A stretch of 64,000 nt of DNA, from the NCBI GenBank assembly GCA_944350425.1, contig CALVOX010000003.1, positions 62,001 to 126,000 of the forward strand, in the 5' to 3' direction. Below are positions 63,391-64,000 of the stretch, piece after piece. Source of the DNA: an uncultured Bacilli bacterium. GTDB lineage: Bacteria; Bacillota_I; Bacilli_A; RFN20; CAG-826. Within the stretch, counting starts at the first letter, position 1. The number at the start of each line of letters is the position of its first letter. A program made the position numbers and the translations under genes. Below the pieces are notes generated by a model. It searched no databases and had not been told where the DNA came from. It worked only from the letters and a program-made list of their open reading frames with translations.

Positions 63391-64000
63391 ATGAAGAAAA
63401 CGACTAAATCAATGATATTAGCATTAACTGCCCTTTCATCCATAGCATTAAGCGCTTGCGGAATCTCTGCTAAAGAAGATTTCGTAATCGACTATACTTA
63501 CGATTCTCCTAACGGTGAATCAACTACAAGCGAAATTACTGCACAAAACATTCTTGATAGATACTTAAATCAAGAAGGAACAACGGCTGCAGAAGCTTAT
63601 TATAACGCTATGTATGAAGTTGCTTTAAGAAAAGTCTTTGAAGATGAAAATGGTAAATTTCATGATTATTTAAGTGAAGTTCAAGCTGACGCTAATCAAG
63701 ACGTTGCTGAAGCAAAAGATAGTGCTAACGAAGCAGATACATCTTGGGAAGATTACTTAATCAACACTCTTAATATTAAAGGTGATAATTTAAGTGTCGA
63801 AGAAAGAGAACATCAATACTATTTACAATGCGAAACTACTGCTATGAAGGAAAAAGTTTCTGATGAATTCTATGAAACATTCAAGCAATGGGACCCAAGC
63901 AAAGACACTGCTTCACAAGAAGAAATCGATGAATTTAATATGGTTTATGGAGAAAATGGATATATTAATACAAAAGTTCCCTACCATGTTAGAGATATTT
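63391..64000 (+). CDS. Lipoprotein, possible PrsA-like foldase (partial at window end)
   Basis: The frame stays open from ATG at 63391 to the end of the window (203 codons seen). A lipoprotein signal peptide ends in LSAC with the lipidated Cys at about residue 23. The following region is helical and hydrophilic, with NILDRYLNQEGTTAAEAYYNAMYEVALRKVFEDE and a tail INTKVPYHVRDI. This resembles the N-terminal chaperone part of PrsA/SurA-type extracellular peptidyl-prolyl isomerases of Mollicutes and Bacilli, but the isomerase domain is beyond the window, so this is tentative. GAAGGA precedes the ATG. Confidence 0.65.
   Translation, partial: MKKTTKSMILALTALSSIALSACGISAKEDFVIDYTYDSPNGESTTSEITAQNILDRYLNQEGTTAAEAYYNAMYEVALRKVFEDENGKFHDYLSEVQADANQDVAEAKDSANEADTSWEDYLINTLNIKGDNLSVEEREHQYYLQCETTAMKEKVSDEFYETFKQWDPSKDTASQEEIDEFNMVYGENGYINTKVPYHVRDI

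Noticed and set aside
1-64000. Mollicutes genetic code 4 (TGA = Trp)
   Set aside because: Several genes end in TGA (for example at 3483-3485 and 33683-33685) exactly where family homologues end, and Trp positions use TGG.
1-64000. CRISPR array, insertion sequence, prophage or defence island
   Set aside because: I saw no regularly spaced direct repeats, transposase or integrase motifs, terminal inverted repeats or phage genes; gene content is core chromosomal.

Overview
The window comes from a very AT-rich, low-GC Gram-positive-type bacterium, most likely a host-associated member of the Bacilli/Mollicutes-related lineages (Erysipelotrichia, RF39 or Acholeplasma-like). The signs are Firmicutes gene order (cysS - mgtC - rlmB - sigma factor - rpmG - secE - nusG - rplK - rplA - rplJ - rplL - rpoB - rpoC; dnaD-nth opposite recU; mnmG-rsmG-parA-parB), S-box, L-box and RFN riboswitches of Firmicutes type, HPr-independent small ECF transport (RibU), a SufU-type SUF system, and an RpoB that carries the Mollicutes-like Asn at the position equivalent to E. 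coli 526. TGA is used as a stop codon (for example at 3483-3485 and 33683-33685) and TGG encodes Trp, so the standard bacterial code 11 applies, not Mycoplasma code 4. The identification below genus/order level is inference.

Layout: 1-5.5 kb, superoxide reductase tail, a DUF1848 protein, tRNA-His, an Orn/Lys/Arg decarboxylase-family enzyme, a phosphodiesterase, a BaiN-like flavoprotein and an MTA/SAH nucleosidase-family protein. 5.6-10.1 kb, the str operon (rpsL-rpsG-fusA-tuf). 10.3-13.3 kb, a lysine-riboswitch-controlled amino-acid ABC transporter whose ATPase has a long insertion. 13.3-18.1 kb, a MIF-like tautomerase, hpt and the Leloir genes galM-galT-galK. 18.2-22.4 kb, a 1219-residue membrane-anchored subtilase and a divergent TetR-like regulator whose start is frame-disrupted. 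22.5-37.6 kb, the RNA polymerase/ribosomal protein block described above. 37.6-47.8 kb, trpS, two HAD phosphatases, phosphoglucomutase, an RluA-type pseudouridine synthase, tRNA-Ser, two unrecognised proteins, hpf, SAM-riboswitch-controlled metK, and a TSCPD protein with PduL. 47.9-53.1 kb, a DEDDh exonuclease with recU, dnaD-nth, hup, and cmk-der. 53.2-58.6 kb, ferredoxin, FMN-riboswitch-controlled ribU, and parB-parA-rsmG-mnmG. 58.6-63.2 kb, the SUF iron-sulfur operon (sufCDSUB) with a consensus parS site inside sufD. The window ends in the start of a lipoprotein gene.

This is mostly a chromosomal housekeeping region. I saw no insertion sequence, prophage, CRISPR array or defence island. 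The most interesting features are regulatory: three riboswitches and an L10 leader; a set of at least nine genes whose -10 box lies 6-11 bases before the ATG with no Shine-Dalgarno, implying leaderless or near-leaderless transcripts next to conventionally led operons; a parS site 7 kb from a ParB with degenerate CTP-binding motifs; and an ABC ATPase with about 90 extra residues between Walker A and the Q-loop. Gene-free stretches longer than about 300 bases are the rpoB upstream region (30207-30574: terminator of rplL plus a structured leader) and 12992-13303 (the lysine riboswitch and its terminator).
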